Positions 15,273 through 24,112 of a stretch of DNA of 64,000 nt are shown one piece after another. Source of the DNA: Porphyrobacter sp. (GTDB lineage: Bacteria > Pseudomonadota > Alphaproteobacteria > Sphingomonadales > Sphingomonadaceae). The first letter of the stretch is position 1; each line of letters opens with the position of its first letter. The position numbers and the translations under genes are program-made. The DNA lies in NCBI GenBank assembly GCA_016125555.1, contig WGLN01000004.1:1-64000 (forward strand), written 5' to 3'. Under the pieces are notes generated by a model that ran no database searches, was not told where the DNA came from, and saw nothing but the letters and a program-made list of their open reading frames with translations.

Positions 15273-16466
15273 ATGCATCTTCGCCTGATCGTCGCCGGTC
15301 TCGTCAGCGCCGGCCTTGCCGCTCCGCTCGCGGCCGAAGTCGCGACGCCCGCTGCCCAGGGGGCGGAGGGGCGCAGCACGTCTGCGGATCGCAGCGGCTT
15401 TGCGCAGTTCGTTCCCGCCCCCGATCGCGGCGATCACCGCCTCGATTACGGCTATTGGGACGAAGCGCTCGGCTGGTTCGTCATCCCGATGGGCCCCTCG
15501 ATCCGCGAAGGTGCGCGCAAGGTCGATCCGACCGTCGGCACCCGCGTCGTGTTCGGCCATACCTCGCGCTTCCGCCTCGAGGGCAACCGCGTCGCCTTCT
15601 CCTACCTCACCGACGAGATTCGCGCCTCGCTCACAGAGTATCGCCAGGATCTCGAGCGGATCGGCACCGAGCTCGATCTCTCGCGCCTGCCGCGCAACGA
15701 GCAGCTCGCCTTCTGGCTCAACCTGCACAATGTCGCGGTGATCGAGGCGATCGCGAACCAGTATCCGATCTCTTCGCCCGACCGGGGCCAGTTCGGCAGC
15801 AATCAGGCCCCGCTGCAGGATGCCAAGCTGGTGACCGTTAAGGGCGTCACCCTCAGCCCGCGCGACATTCGCGAGAAGATCGTCTTCCCCAACTGGCACG
15901 ACCCCAAGGTCGTCTACGGGTTCTGGCGCGGTGAGATCGGGGGACCCTCGATCCAGCGGCTGGCCTTCACCGGCGCCAACGTGGACCAGTTGCTGACCCT
16001 CTCGGCGGAGGAATTCGTCAATTCGCTGCGCGGCGTGGAAGGTCGCGGCGACACCCTGCAGGTCAGCCGCATCTATGACGAGGCGGCCCCGTTCTATTTC
16101 CCCGATCCCGCGGCGCTGCGTGCGCATCTCGCCAAATATGCGGGCGATGACGTCAAGGCGCTGCTCGCGAAGACGTCGCGCACCACCTATGGCGCCTACG
16201 AGGACGACATCGCGGACCTGACCCGCGGCGAGCGGGACATCGGATTGAACAACGTCTGCGAGAGCCGGGACTACGGCTTCGGCCTTGCGGCGGGCGCAGG
16301 AAATTGCACGCCCCAGCGCGCCAATATCGACCGCTCGATCGTGCGCCTGATGCAGGAGCGCGACGAGAAGCTCGGCAAGGCCGTGCGTCGCGGCCTGCGC
16401 ACCGGCACCGTCATCTACGGCGATGGCAGCGCCAATGATGGCGACGGCCCCAGCGAAGTCGAATAG
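15273..16466 (+). CDS. Exported DUF547 domain protein
   Basis: This encodes a 397-aa protein with a signal peptide (MHLRLIVAGLVSAGLAAPLAAE) and a central DUF547 domain. Recognisable segments are NEQLAFWLNLHNVAVI, AKLVTVKGVTLSPRDI and WHDPKVVYGFWRGEIG. DUF547 may be a distant papain-like fold, but its function is not established. GGGAGA precedes the start by about 7 bases. A Cys pair (NNVCES, GNCTPQ) lies near the C terminus. It is not clearly co-transcribed with its neighbours. Confidence 0.85.
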   Translation: MHLRLIVAGLVSAGLAAPLAAEVATPAAQGAEGRSTSADRSGFAQFVPAPDRGDHRLDYGYWDEALGWFVIPMGPSIREGARKVDPTVGTRVVFGHTSRFRLEGNRVAFSYLTDEIRASLTEYRQDLERIGTELDLSRLPRNEQLAFWLNLHNVAVIEAIANQYPISSPDRGQFGSNQAPLQDAKLVTVKGVTLSPRDIREKIVFPNWHDPKVVYGFWRGEIGGPSIQRLAFTGANVDQLLTLSAEEFVNSLRGVEGRGDTLQVSRIYDEAAPFYFPDPAALRAHLAKYAGDDVKALLAKTSRTTYGAYEDDIADLTRGERDIGLNNVCESRDYGFGLAAGAGNCTPQRANIDRSIVRLMQERDEKLGKAVRRGLRTGTVIYGDGSANDGDGPSEVE

Positions 16467-16549
16467 CGAGGCCCGCGCCGCAGGCTTGCCCATCGCGCCC
16501 CGGTCCTGATAGGCCCTGCGGGGCACGCCAAGAGGGGAGCCTGCCGCAC

Positions 16550-17986
16550 ATGACCGCCAGCCGGATCGGCCTTGCCCTCGGCCCGCTGGCCTTCGCCCTC
16601 GCCGCGCTGCTGCCGCCGCCTTCCGGAATGGCGCCGGGCGCGTGGCTGGTCGCGGGGCTGGTGGTGTGGATGGCCGCCTGGTGGATGACCGAGGCGGTGC
16701 CGATGGCGGTGACCGCACTGCTGCCCTTCCTCGTCCTGCCGCTCGCCGGGGTGTCGAGCGCGAAGGCAACCGCCAGCGACTATTACTCGCCGATCCTGTT
16801 CCTGCTGCTCGGGGGAGCCTTCATCGCGCTGGCGATCGAGCGCACCGGGCTGCACCGCCGGCTGAGCCTCGCGATCCTGCGGCTGGTGGGCACGGGCGGC
16901 GGACCGGGGCGATTGCTGCTGGCCTTCATGATCGCCGCGGCGCTGCTCTCGATGATCATCTCGAACACCTCGACCGCGCTGATCATGATGCCGATGGCGC
17001 TCGCCGTGCTGGAAGGCGGCTCCGAGGCCGATAACGGCAGCGCGCAGGAGGGCCTCGGAGGCGCTCTGCCGATGGGGATCGCCTTCGCCGCGAGCATCGG
17101 CGGCCTGGGGACGATCGTCGGCTCGCCGACCAATGCCATCGCGGTGGGCCTGCTCGATACCATCGCGGGCGTGCGGATCACCTTTGCGCAGTGGTCGCTC
17201 TACGGCGTGCCGCTCGTGCTGCTCGGCGTGCCGCTCGTGCTGCTCGGCGTGCCGCTCGCCGCGTGGATCATCGCCCGGGTGCAGGCGGTCGCCCGGCACC
17301 CCTTCGACCTCGCAGCCGCGCGCGATGCGATTGCCCTCGCGGCGAAGTGGAGCGCGCCCGAACGGCGTGTGGCGGCGGTGGTCGCGCTGACCTTCGCGGC
17401 GTGGGTCACCCAGCCGCTCGCGGCCCCGCTGCTGCCGCCCGATTCGTGGACCGACGGCACCATCGCCACGCTCGCCGCGCTGGCGCTGTTCGTTCTGCCC
17501 GACGGGACCGGCCGCCCCCTGCTCTCGTGGGAGGAGGGCGCCCGCGCGCCGTGGAGCGTGATCTTCCTGTTCGGTGGCGGGCTGGCGCTGGCGGGCGGGA
17601 TGCAGGCCTCGGGGCTGACCGACTGGCTAGGCGCGGCGCTGCTCCCGCTCGAGGCCTGGCCCATGCTGCTGGTCGCGCTCGCGGTGACAGCACTGGTGGT
17701 AGCGGTGACCGAATTCGCGAGCAATGTCGCCACCGCGACCGGGATCATCCCGGTGGTAGCCGCGCTGGTGGTCGCGCTCGGGGCCGATCCGGTGCTGCTG
17801 GCGCTGCCCGCCGCGCTGGCGGCAAGCTGGGGCTTCATGCTCCCCGCCGGCACCGGGCCCAACGCCATCGCGTGGAGCACCGGACGCATCCGCATCGGGC
17901 GGATGGTGGCCGCGGGCGCGGTGCTCGACCTTCTTGGCGTGTTCCTGATGGTTGGCGTCGTGTGGGGGATCGCGACGCTCGTCTGA
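16550..17986 (+). CDS. DASS/SLC13 family anion:Na+ symporter
   Basis: This encodes a 478-aa inner-membrane transporter with about 11-12 hydrophobic helices. DASS signatures include WWMTEAVPMAVTALLPF, MIISNTSTALIMMP and GSPTNAIAVG in the first half. The second half has TEFASNVATATGI and LPAGTGPNAIAW. These fit Na+-coupled uptake of dicarboxylates, sulfate or related anions; the substrate is unknown. One hydrophobic segment near residue 220-238 contains a 7-residue tandem duplication (GVPLVLL repeated), encoded by a 21-bp DNA repeat. It ends 16 bp from the convergent nuclease gene. Confidence 0.9.
   Translation: MTASRIGLALGPLAFALAALLPPPSGMAPGAWLVAGLVVWMAAWWMTEAVPMAVTALLPFLVLPLAGVSSAKATASDYYSPILFLLLGGAFIALAIERTGLHRRLSLAILRLVGTGGGPGRLLLAFMIAAALLSMIISNTSTALIMMPMALAVLEGGSEADNGSAQEGLGGALPMGIAFAASIGGLGTIVGSPTNAIAVGLLDTIAGVRITFAQWSLYGVPLVLLGVPLVLLGVPLAAWIIARVQAVARHPFDLAAARDAIALAAKWSAPERRVAAVVALTFAAWVTQPLAAPLLPPDSWTDGTIATLAALALFVLPDGTGRPLLSWEEGARAPWSVIFLFGGGLALAGGMQASGLTDWLGAALLPLEAWPMLLVALAVTALVVAVTEFASNVATATGIIPVVAALVVALGADPVLLALPAALAASWGFMLPAGTGPNAIAWSTGRIRIGRMVAAGAVLDLLGVFLMVGVVWGIATLV
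17204..17263 (+). repeat. 21-bp tandem repeat inside the transporter gene
   Basis: GGCGTGCCGCTCGTGCTGCTC occurs as two perfect copies (17204-17224, 17225-17245) and a third copy that holds for 12 bases before diverging. It keeps the frame and adds GVPLVLL heptads to a membrane segment, so copy-number changes would lengthen or shorten one helix by two turns. Confidence 0.9.
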
Positions 17987-18002
17987 ACGGCCTCCAGCCG
18001 CT

Positions 18003-18746
18003 TCACCACATCTTGGGGACAGTGCTCTTGAGCTTATGCATGTCGCGGCCGTTCGCGCGGTCCCAGAACCGTCCGCCGATCAGCTGTTCTGCATCGTAGG
18101 TGTTGGTGAGGTAATCCGCGGGAACGCCGTCGAGCTTGGCGTTGTCCATGCGGAAGGTCCACAGCTTGAGCGAGCCGTTGCGGTGCTCGGCCAGCACCGA
18201 CTTGATGAAGCCGTGCGGCACCGGGATGTGGATGCCGTACTTGTCCTGCTTGTCCCCGATCAGCTTGATCGGCTTGGTGAAGTCGAACAGCGGGCAATTG
18301 AGCACGTAGACCTCGAGCACCTCGTCGCGGGCATTCAGCTCGCGCACCTGCTCCTCGAGGTCTTTCCAGATGCCCTGGTTGAAGCCCGGTTCCTGCGGGC
18401 TCATGTTCGAGAGCAGGAAGGTCTCGCTGTTCTCGATGTGGCTGAGCGTGGCATTGGCGCTCGAGACGAGGTGCCCGCGATCATAGCCGTTGCCTTTGTA
18501 GGCGTTCAGCGAGGCGCGGAAGCGATGCGGGACGCGCACGTCGGCGCGGAAATTGTTGAGCCGCTGCGCCCGCGTGAAGGCCTCGGGAGCGAATTCGTTG
18601 CCGCCCCGGCTGACGATTTCCAGCGTCCATTTGGCCTGCCGGAAATACCAGGAATAGCCGATCGTGAAATAGCGCCCGATCAGCAGCTCGTCACACACCG
18701 GATAGCCATAGCGCAGCTCGCGCTGCATCAGGAAAGGATCGTCCAT
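18003..18746 (-). CDS. DNA/RNA non-specific endonuclease (NUC1 family)
   Basis: This encodes a 247-aa His-Me finger nuclease. The signature YDRGHLVSSANA carries the catalytic His of the DRGH motif, and NMSPQEPGFNQGIWKDLE carries the metal-ligand Asn further on. No signal peptide is visible at MDDPFLMQREL, so the enzyme may be cytoplasmic, exported by another route, or start elsewhere. No immunity gene is adjacent. Related proteins degrade nucleic acids for nutrition or act as effectors; which applies here is unknown. Confidence 0.88.
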   Translation of the reverse strand: MDDPFLMQRELRYGYPVCDELLIGRYFTIGYSWYFRQAKWTLEIVSRGGNEFAPEAFTRAQRLNNFRADVRVPHRFRASLNAYKGNGYDRGHLVSSANATLSHIENSETFLLSNMSPQEPGFNQGIWKDLEEQVRELNARDEVLEVYVLNCPLFDFTKPIKLIGDKQDKYGIHIPVPHGFIKSVLAEHRNGSLKLWTFRMDNAKLDGVPADYLTNTYDAEQLIGGRFWDRANGRDMHKLKSTVPKMW

Positions 18747-18949
18747 CGCGATTCTCCCGCGGGTCCAAAGCGGTCCCCGACACGCCCCGGATGACAGCGC
18801 AGCATTGCCCCGTCGTGACACGCAGCATCGCGCAGCATCCGGAATCCGGCAACCTGCCTTTTCCTGTAGATGCGCGCCCCGCGCTTGCTTGAAAGGGTCA
18901 CCCGGCCGCGATACCTCCCCGCCCAGCACAGCGCGCGGCAGCGGAGAGG

Positions 18950-19015
18950 CGTTCCTGCGGAGGTTAGGAACGGGCGCCCTGCCCAACGCCGATCTGCTCC
19001 CGCCTTCCTGGGAGC
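18950..19015 (+). promoter_or_regulatory. Structured leader of the Cys/Met PLP enzyme gene
   Basis: Two hairpins lie in the 293-bp gap before the gene: a 7-bp stem at 18950-18972 (CGTTCCT/AGGAACG) and a 6-bp stem at 18996-19015 (GCTCCC/GGGAGC). The second ends 13 bases before the ribosome-binding site. The rest of 18747-18949 shows no gene. I could not match it to a known SAM riboswitch class. Confidence 0.35.
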
Positions 19016-19039
19016 GTGAGCACAGGAAGGAAATCCGTC

Positions 19040-20353
19040 ATGACCGACGCTGTCGACGCCGTCGAAACCCCCACGCCCCGTCGCAAGCCCAAGCCCGCCA
19101 AGCGCGAAATTGGCGGACGCCCCTTGAAGCCCTCCACCCTGATGATGGGCCACGGCTATGACCCGGCGCTGTCGGAAGGCTCGCTGAAAGCGCCGATCTT
19201 CCTCACCAGCACCTTCGCCTTCGAGAATGCCGCCGCCGGAAAGCGCCACTTCGAGGGCATCACCGGCCTTCGCGAAGGGGGCGCGGAGGGCCTCGTCTAT
19301 TCGCGCTTCAACGGGCCGAACCAGGAGATCCTCGAGGATCGCCTCGCGGTGTGGGACGGGGCCGAGGACGCGCTGACCTTCTCCAGCGGGATGACCGCGA
19401 TCTGCATCCTGATGATGGCCTATTGCGACCAGAACGACGTGATCGTCCATTCCGGCCCGCTCTATGCCGCCTCCGAGGGCTTCGTCGCCAAGGTGCTTTC
19501 GCGCTTCGGCGTCACCTATGTCGACTTCCCCGCCGGAGCGAGCCGCGAGGAACTGGACGCGGTGCTGGCCAAGGCCAGGGCGCAGGCCGAGGAACAGGGC
19601 GGCAAGGTGGCGATGATCTACCTCGAAAGCCCCGCCAACCCGACCAACGCGCTGGTCGATGTCGAAGCGGTGCGCGATGCGCGCGATGCCGCCGTTCCCG
19701 ATTGCCCCATCGCGATCGACAACACCTTCCTCGGTCCGCTGTGGTCGCGTCCGCTCGAACATGGGGCGGACATCGTCGCCTATTCGCTGACCAAGTATGT
19801 CGGAGGCCATTCGGACCTCGTCGCGGGCAGCATCGCGGGTGCGAAGAAGTGGATGGACCCGGTGCGCGCGCTCAGGAACACGATGGGCGGCATCGTCGAT
19901 CCCAACACCGCATGGATGCTGCTGCGCAGCCTCGAGACGGTGGAGCTGCGCATGCAGCGCGCGGGCGAGAACGCGGCGAAGGTGTGCGAATACCTGCGCA
20001 GCCACCCCAAGGTCGAAGGGCTCGGCTATCTCGGCTTCATCGCCGATGCGCGGCAGAAGGACATCTATGATCGCCATTGCCTCGGTGCCGGGTCGACCTT
20101 CTCGCTGTTCATCAGGGGCGGCGAGGCGGAGTGCTTCCGCTTTCTCGACAACCTCACCATCGCCAAGCTCGCGGTCAGCCTCGGGGGGACCGAGACCCTG
20201 GCAAGCCACCCGGCGAGCATGACCCACCTCTCGGTCCCGCACGCCCGCAAGACGATGCTGGGGATCAGCGACAACCTCGTGCGCATCAGCATCGGGATCG
20301 AGGACCCGGACGATCTGATCGCCGATTTCGAACAGGCGCTGGAACATGTGTGA
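19040..20353 (+). CDS. Cystathionine gamma-synthase family PLP enzyme
   Basis: This encodes a 437-aa PLP-dependent enzyme of the Cys/Met metabolism family (cystathionine gamma-synthase, methionine gamma-lyase or O-succinylhomoserine sulfhydrylase). The PLP lysine sits in YSLTKYVGGHSDL. The phosphate-binding SSGMTAIC and the YLESPANPTN segment are typical. A roughly 25-residue basic N-terminal extension (RRKPKPAKREIGGRP) precedes the domain. The start at 19040 follows AGGAAGG. The C-terminal GGTETLASHPASMTHL identifies the synthase/lyase side chain-binding region. The exact reaction cannot be fixed. Confidence 0.88.
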   Translation: MTDAVDAVETPTPRRKPKPAKREIGGRPLKPSTLMMGHGYDPALSEGSLKAPIFLTSTFAFENAAAGKRHFEGITGLREGGAEGLVYSRFNGPNQEILEDRLAVWDGAEDALTFSSGMTAICILMMAYCDQNDVIVHSGPLYAASEGFVAKVLSRFGVTYVDFPAGASREELDAVLAKARAQAEEQGGKVAMIYLESPANPTNALVDVEAVRDARDAAVPDCPIAIDNTFLGPLWSRPLEHGADIVAYSLTKYVGGHSDLVAGSIAGAKKWMDPVRALRNTMGGIVDPNTAWMLLRSLETVELRMQRAGENAAKVCEYLRSHPKVEGLGYLGFIADARQKDIYDRHCLGAGSTFSLFIRGGEAECFRFLDNLTIAKLAVSLGGTETLASHPASMTHLSVPHARKTMLGISDNLVRISIGIEDPDDLIADFEQALEHV

Positions 20354-20405
20354 GTTTTCTCCCCTCGCCTGCTAGTTCATTGGCAGTGCGAGGGGAGAGA
20401 CGACC

Positions 20406-21242
20406 ATGACCGACAGCCGCAAACCCGTGTTCCTGGTGATCGGCGCAGGGGCCGGGATCGGGGGCAATGCCGCGCTGCGCTTCGCCGCCGGGGGCTATCA
20501 CGCGGTGATGGCGCGGCGCTCGGATGAGGCGGGGCTTCAGCGGCTGGTCGGCGAGATCGAGGCGGCGGGCGGTTCGGCCAGCGGCGCCCTGCTCAACGCC
20601 GCCGAGGACGGCGCGATCGAGGAACTGGTCGCCCGGACGGAAGCGGATGTCGGCCCGATCCATTGCGCGCTCTACAACCTCGGTGCGCAGATCGGGAACC
20701 GCAGCCTCGACCAGACCCCGCACCGCATCTTCGAGCTCGGCTGGCGGCTGGCGACCTTCGGGGTGTTCCGCCTCGCCCACGCGCTGTTCCCGCACATGGT
20801 GGAGCGCGCGGAGACCGGGGCGCATGGCACGCTGCTGGTCACCTCGGCGACCGCGGCGATGCGCGGCAATGCCGGGCAGCACAGCCACGCCGCGGCGATG
20901 GGCGGGCGGCGGATGCTGTGCCAGACATTGAACGCCGAATTCGCGCCGCAGGGCGTCCATGTCGCGCACGTGGTGGTCGACGGCGCGGTCGATGCGCCTG
21001 ACACGCTCGGCAAGCTGCTCGGCGACAAGTACGAGGCGTTCAAGCAGCGCAAGGGCCACGAGGGCATCATCGACCCGGCAGCGCTGGCCGAGACCTACTG
21101 GCACCTCGCCCACCAGCCGCGCAACTGCTGGAGCCACGAGGTCGATGTGCGCCCCTGGACCGATGTTGCATGGTGGAACGACAACCCCGACCCGCAGATC
21201 GACGCGAGGGGCAAGGGCTTCGCGGGACCTTCCGCCGACTAG
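20406..21242 (+). CDS. Atypical SDR-family oxidoreductase
   Basis: This encodes a 278-aa Rossmann-fold protein of the short-chain dehydrogenase family. The nucleotide-binding glycine motif (VIGAGAGIGGNAALRFA) is present and the LLVTSATAA strand supplies the catalytic Ser/Thr region. The usual YxxxK catalytic pair is not visible: the corresponding stretch reads HSHAAAMGGRRML. It may therefore be a divergent reductase or lack classical activity. It follows the PLP enzyme by 52 bp on the same strand and may be co-transcribed. Confidence 0.82.
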   Translation: MTDSRKPVFLVIGAGAGIGGNAALRFAAGGYHAVMARRSDEAGLQRLVGEIEAAGGSASGALLNAAEDGAIEELVARTEADVGPIHCALYNLGAQIGNRSLDQTPHRIFELGWRLATFGVFRLAHALFPHMVERAETGAHGTLLVTSATAAMRGNAGQHSHAAAMGGRRMLCQTLNAEFAPQGVHVAHVVVDGAVDAPDTLGKLLGDKYEAFKQRKGHEGIIDPAALAETYWHLAHQPRNCWSHEVDVRPWTDVAWWNDNPDPQIDARGKGFAGPSAD

Positions 21243-21246
21243 TGCC

Positions 21247-21780
21247 TCAACCCCGCCATTCCCGCCGGTCCTCGGCGGCGCGCAGGACCTCGTAGGCGGT
21301 CTGGATCAGCTGGAACTGCCGGGCGGCCTCTTCATCTCCCGGCTTGACGTCAGGGTGCACTTCCTTGGCGCGGGCACGATAGGCCTTCTTGATGAGGACG
21401 AAATCGGCATCCGCCTCCAGCCCCAGCACCTCGAGCGCGCGCATCTCGTCGGCCGAGCGCGACCCGTCCCCCGATCCCGACCAGCCGTAATGCGCCGCCT
21501 CGGCATAGCCCGCGTTCTCGGCCCGCTCGGCGCGGGCGCGCTCTTCCTTCTCGGCCTTCTCGAGCCCTTCGAAATAATCCCACTTGGCGTTGTATTCGGC
21601 CGCGTGGCGCTGGCAGAAATACCACCTCTCGCGGCTGTTGGGGGCCTTGGGGGCCGGGCAATCGCCCGGCGCGTCGCAGCCGTGGCGGTCGCAGATGCGC
21701 ACGTTCGCGGCCTCCTGCGAGGAGCCGTAGCCGCGCCAGCGCGGGAAGCCCCAGTCCATCGAGCGGCGCGCGCGGCTCAT
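21247..21780 (-). CDS. J-domain (DnaJ-like) protein
   Basis: This encodes a 177-aa protein with a C-terminal J domain (about 113-175). The signature HPD lies in AKEVHPDVKPGDEE, preceded by ALEVLGLEADADFVLIKKAYR. The N-terminal part is specific to alphaproteobacteria and contains two Cys-His-like clusters (CDRHGCDAPGDCP, WYFCQRHAAEYN). J domains stimulate the ATPase of DnaK; this type lacks the G/F and zinc domains of canonical DnaJ. It converges on the SDR gene. Confidence 0.9.
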   Translation of the reverse strand: MSRARRSMDWGFPRWRGYGSSQEAANVRICDRHGCDAPGDCPAPKAPNSRERWYFCQRHAAEYNAKWDYFEGLEKAEKEERARAERAENAGYAEAAHYGWSGSGDGSRSADEMRALEVLGLEADADFVLIKKAYRARAKEVHPDVKPGDEEAARQFQLIQTAYEVLRAAEDRREWRG

Positions 21781-21976
21781 GCGCGGCCGTTCCGGGGGCG
21801 AGGCATCATGTCGTTTGTCGATGGGGTCACGCGGTCAATCTAGACGCGGTGGCGCGCAATGCAATGCGATGGAACACGGGAACCGGTTGCAATGTGAAAT
21901 GTTGCGTTGCAATAGGATGACCGGGCCTCCGCCATCGCGCGGGGCCGCAAGGACGCGCCGCAAGGACGCAAAGCCG

Positions 21977-22138
21977 ATGAGCCCGCAACTGACCCTCTCC
22001 AGCCTGTTCTGCGTGCTCGCGCTCGCGGGGCTGTGCGTGGTCGGCGCCGCGCACGAGCTGTCCGGCGGCGACCCGCGCCCCGCGCCTGCCCCCCTCGCGG
22101 CGCAGGCCGAGCTTGCGCCCGGCCTGTTCCACGGCTGA
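21977..22138 (+). CDS. Small hypothetical membrane protein
   Basis: This possible 53-aa protein starts MSPQLTLSSLFCVLALAGLC, one hydrophobic helix followed by an Ala/Pro-rich tail. It lies in the gap between the J-domain gene and pal. No clear Shine-Dalgarno sequence is seen; a 13-base tandem (GCCGCAAGGACGC) lies just upstream at about 21946-21970. Support is limited to an open frame with a plausible membrane segment. Confidence 0.4.
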   Translation: MSPQLTLSSLFCVLALAGLCVVGAAHELSGGDPRPAPAPLAAQAELAPGLFHG

Positions 22139-22141
22139 CGA

Positions 22142-22663
22142 TCAGTTGATGATGACGCTGGCGGCGCGGCGGTTCTGCGCCCAGGCCGCCTCGTTCGAGG
22201 CGAGCGCCACCGGGCGTTCCTTGCCGTAGCTCACCACCGCGATGCGGCCCGGGTCGACCCCGAGGCTGACGAGGAAGTTCTTGGCCGCATTGGCGCGGCG
22301 TTCGCCCAGCGCGAGGTTGTATTCGCGGGTGCCGCGCTCGTCGGTGTGGCCCTCGATGGTGAAGGTCACCTGCGGGTAGCGCGCGAAATACTGCGCCTGC
22401 GCCTGGAGTGCGGCGGCATCCTGCGTGTCGATGTTGTAGCGGTCGGTGTCGAAATAGATCGTCGTCGCCTGGCCGACCGCATCGGCGAAGTGCTGCTGCG
22501 TGCCGACGCGCGGCCCGGCGGTCTGGTTCGGCTGCGGCGTTGTCTGCACCTGGGTCACGCGCTCCACCGGCGGCGGCGGCAGGACTTCGGGCGCCTTCTT
22601 GGCGCAGGCCGCCAGGGTGGTGGCCGAAGCCAGGAGAAGGATGGTGGCAATCTTGGTGTTCAT
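22142..22663 (-). CDS. pal: Peptidoglycan-associated lipoprotein Pal
   Basis: This encodes a 173-aa outer-membrane lipoprotein. The lipobox is at LAAC with Cys20, and the OmpA-like peptidoglycan-binding domain contains IYFDTDRYNI and GHTDERGTREYNLALGERRA. It anchors the outer membrane to peptidoglycan and works with TolB during cell division. It is the last gene of the ybgC-tolQRAB-pal unit, 47 bp after tolB. Confidence 0.97.
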   Translation of the reverse strand: MNTKIATILLLASATTLAACAKKAPEVLPPPPVERVTQVQTTPQPNQTAGPRVGTQQHFADAVGQATTIYFDTDRYNIDTQDAAALQAQAQYFARYPQVTFTIEGHTDERGTREYNLALGERRANAAKNFLVSLGVDPGRIAVVSYGKERPVALASNEAAWAQNRRAASVIIN

Positions 22664-22710
22664 CGCTCTGTTTCCTTTCTGGTGAAGTCTGGAAGGCATG
22701 GGGCCTTGAT

Positions 22711-24111
22711 TCACGGACGGATCGGGCCCCACGCCGGGTCCGAGGCATCGACGGGGGTCGGCAGGCGGCGTTCATTCTGCCCCGTCAGATCGACCTGCCA
22801 GATCGAGGAGCGTCCGGTGTTCTTCTCGGTGCGGAAGAACTGGATGATGCGGCCATTGGGCGCCCAGGTCGGCGCCTCGTCCTGCCAGCCGCGGGTCAGC
22901 ACCCGCATGTTGCCGCCCGTGGGACTCATCACCGCGACATTGAAGTCTCCGGCGATGCGGGTGAAGGCGATCTGGTCGCCGCGCGGGCTCCATTCCGGGG
23001 TCGCGCAGCGGCCGCCGAAGAAACTGATGCGCTTCTGGTTTGTTCCATCGGCATCCATGACATAGCACTGCTGGCTGCCCGAGCGGTCGCTCTCGAACAC
23101 GATCCGGCGCCCGTCGGGCGAGTAGGACCCGCCCACGTCGATGCCGGGGTTGTTGGTCAGGCGCTCGCTCTGCCCGCCGGTCGCGGGGATGCGGTAAATG
23201 TCGGTATTGCCCGCCACTGCCATCGAATAGAGGATGTATTTCCCGTCGGGCGACCAGCGCGGGGCGATGGTGGGATTGCGGTTCTCGGTCACCAGCGTCT
23301 GCTTGCCGCTGCCGATGTCGTAGACATAGATGCGCGGATTGCCGTCGACATAGGAGAGATAGAGGATCTTCGAATAGTCGGGCGAATAGCGCGGGGTCAG
23401 CGCGGTGGCGCTGCCCAATGTTAGAAAGCGGTGGTTCGCCCCGTCCGAGTCCATCACCGCGAGCCGCTTGACGCGGTGGTCCTTGGGGCCGGTCTCGGCG
23501 ATGTAGGCGATGCGGCTGTCGAAGAAGGGGCTTTCTCCGGTCAGGCGGCTAAAGATCAGGTCCGCGCACTTGTGCGCCGAGCGGCGCCAGTCTGCGGGGC
23601 TCACCACCCAGCCCTCGCGCACCAGTTCGTCCTGCAGCGCGACGTCGTAGAGATAGCAGCCGACCACCAGCCGCCCGTCGTCGCGCGCGCGCACATAGCC
23701 GTGCACCAGCATCTCCGCCCCGCGCCCGCTCCAGGTGCCGAACACCGGGGCGGTGATCTGCGCGAAACCGGGCTGCGGCAGGCTGTCGGGGCCGACCGGC
23801 TTGAAGAGGCCGTTGTTCCTGAGGTCGGCGGTGATCACCCGCGCGATCTCGCGGCCCAGCGCGCCGGTGCCGTCCTGGTTGGCAGGCGTCGGGCGCTCGC
23901 GGTCGGTGGCGAAGGCGGGAATGGCGATGCCGATGTCGGACCACGCGCTTTCGTCGGTGACGGTGCCGCGCAGCGGGCCGGCCTCGCCCTCGCCTTCCAC
24001 TTGCACGCTTTCGACCGGCTGGTCCTCGCCCATCGGCGCGCCGAGGTCCTGCGCGGCGAGGGGCGCGGCGATCAGCGCGGCGGTGAGGAGCAGAAGAAGT
24101 TTCTTGGTCAT
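22711..24111 (-). CDS. tolB: Tol-Pal system periplasmic protein TolB
   Basis: This encodes a 466-aa periplasmic beta-propeller with a signal peptide (MTKKLLLLLTAALIAAPLAAQ). The N-terminal domain is followed by TolB repeats with SPDG-type turns (RWSPDGKYILYSM, SYSPDGRRIVFESD, EWSPRGDQIAFTR). It couples energy from TolQRA to Pal. The start is one base from the tolA stop. An acidic linker (EGEGEAGPLRG) after the signal peptide is longer than in enterobacteria. Confidence 0.96.
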   Translation of the reverse strand: MTKKLLLLLTAALIAAPLAAQDLGAPMGEDQPVESVQVEGEGEAGPLRGTVTDESAWSDIGIAIPAFATDRERPTPANQDGTGALGREIARVITADLRNNGLFKPVGPDSLPQPGFAQITAPVFGTWSGRGAEMLVHGYVRARDDGRLVVGCYLYDVALQDELVREGWVVSPADWRRSAHKCADLIFSRLTGESPFFDSRIAYIAETGPKDHRVKRLAVMDSDGANHRFLTLGSATALTPRYSPDYSKILYLSYVDGNPRIYVYDIGSGKQTLVTENRNPTIAPRWSPDGKYILYSMAVAGNTDIYRIPATGGQSERLTNNPGIDVGGSYSPDGRRIVFESDRSGSQQCYVMDADGTNQKRISFFGGRCATPEWSPRGDQIAFTRIAGDFNVAVMSPTGGNMRVLTRGWQDEAPTWAPNGRIIQFFRTEKNTGRSSIWQVDLTGQNERRLPTPVDASDPAWGPIRP

Positions 24112-24112
24112 G

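Noticed and set aside
18747-19039. SAM-II riboswitch
   Set aside because: The conserved core wording of SAM-II is not present, although hairpins are. It was kept only as a structured leader.
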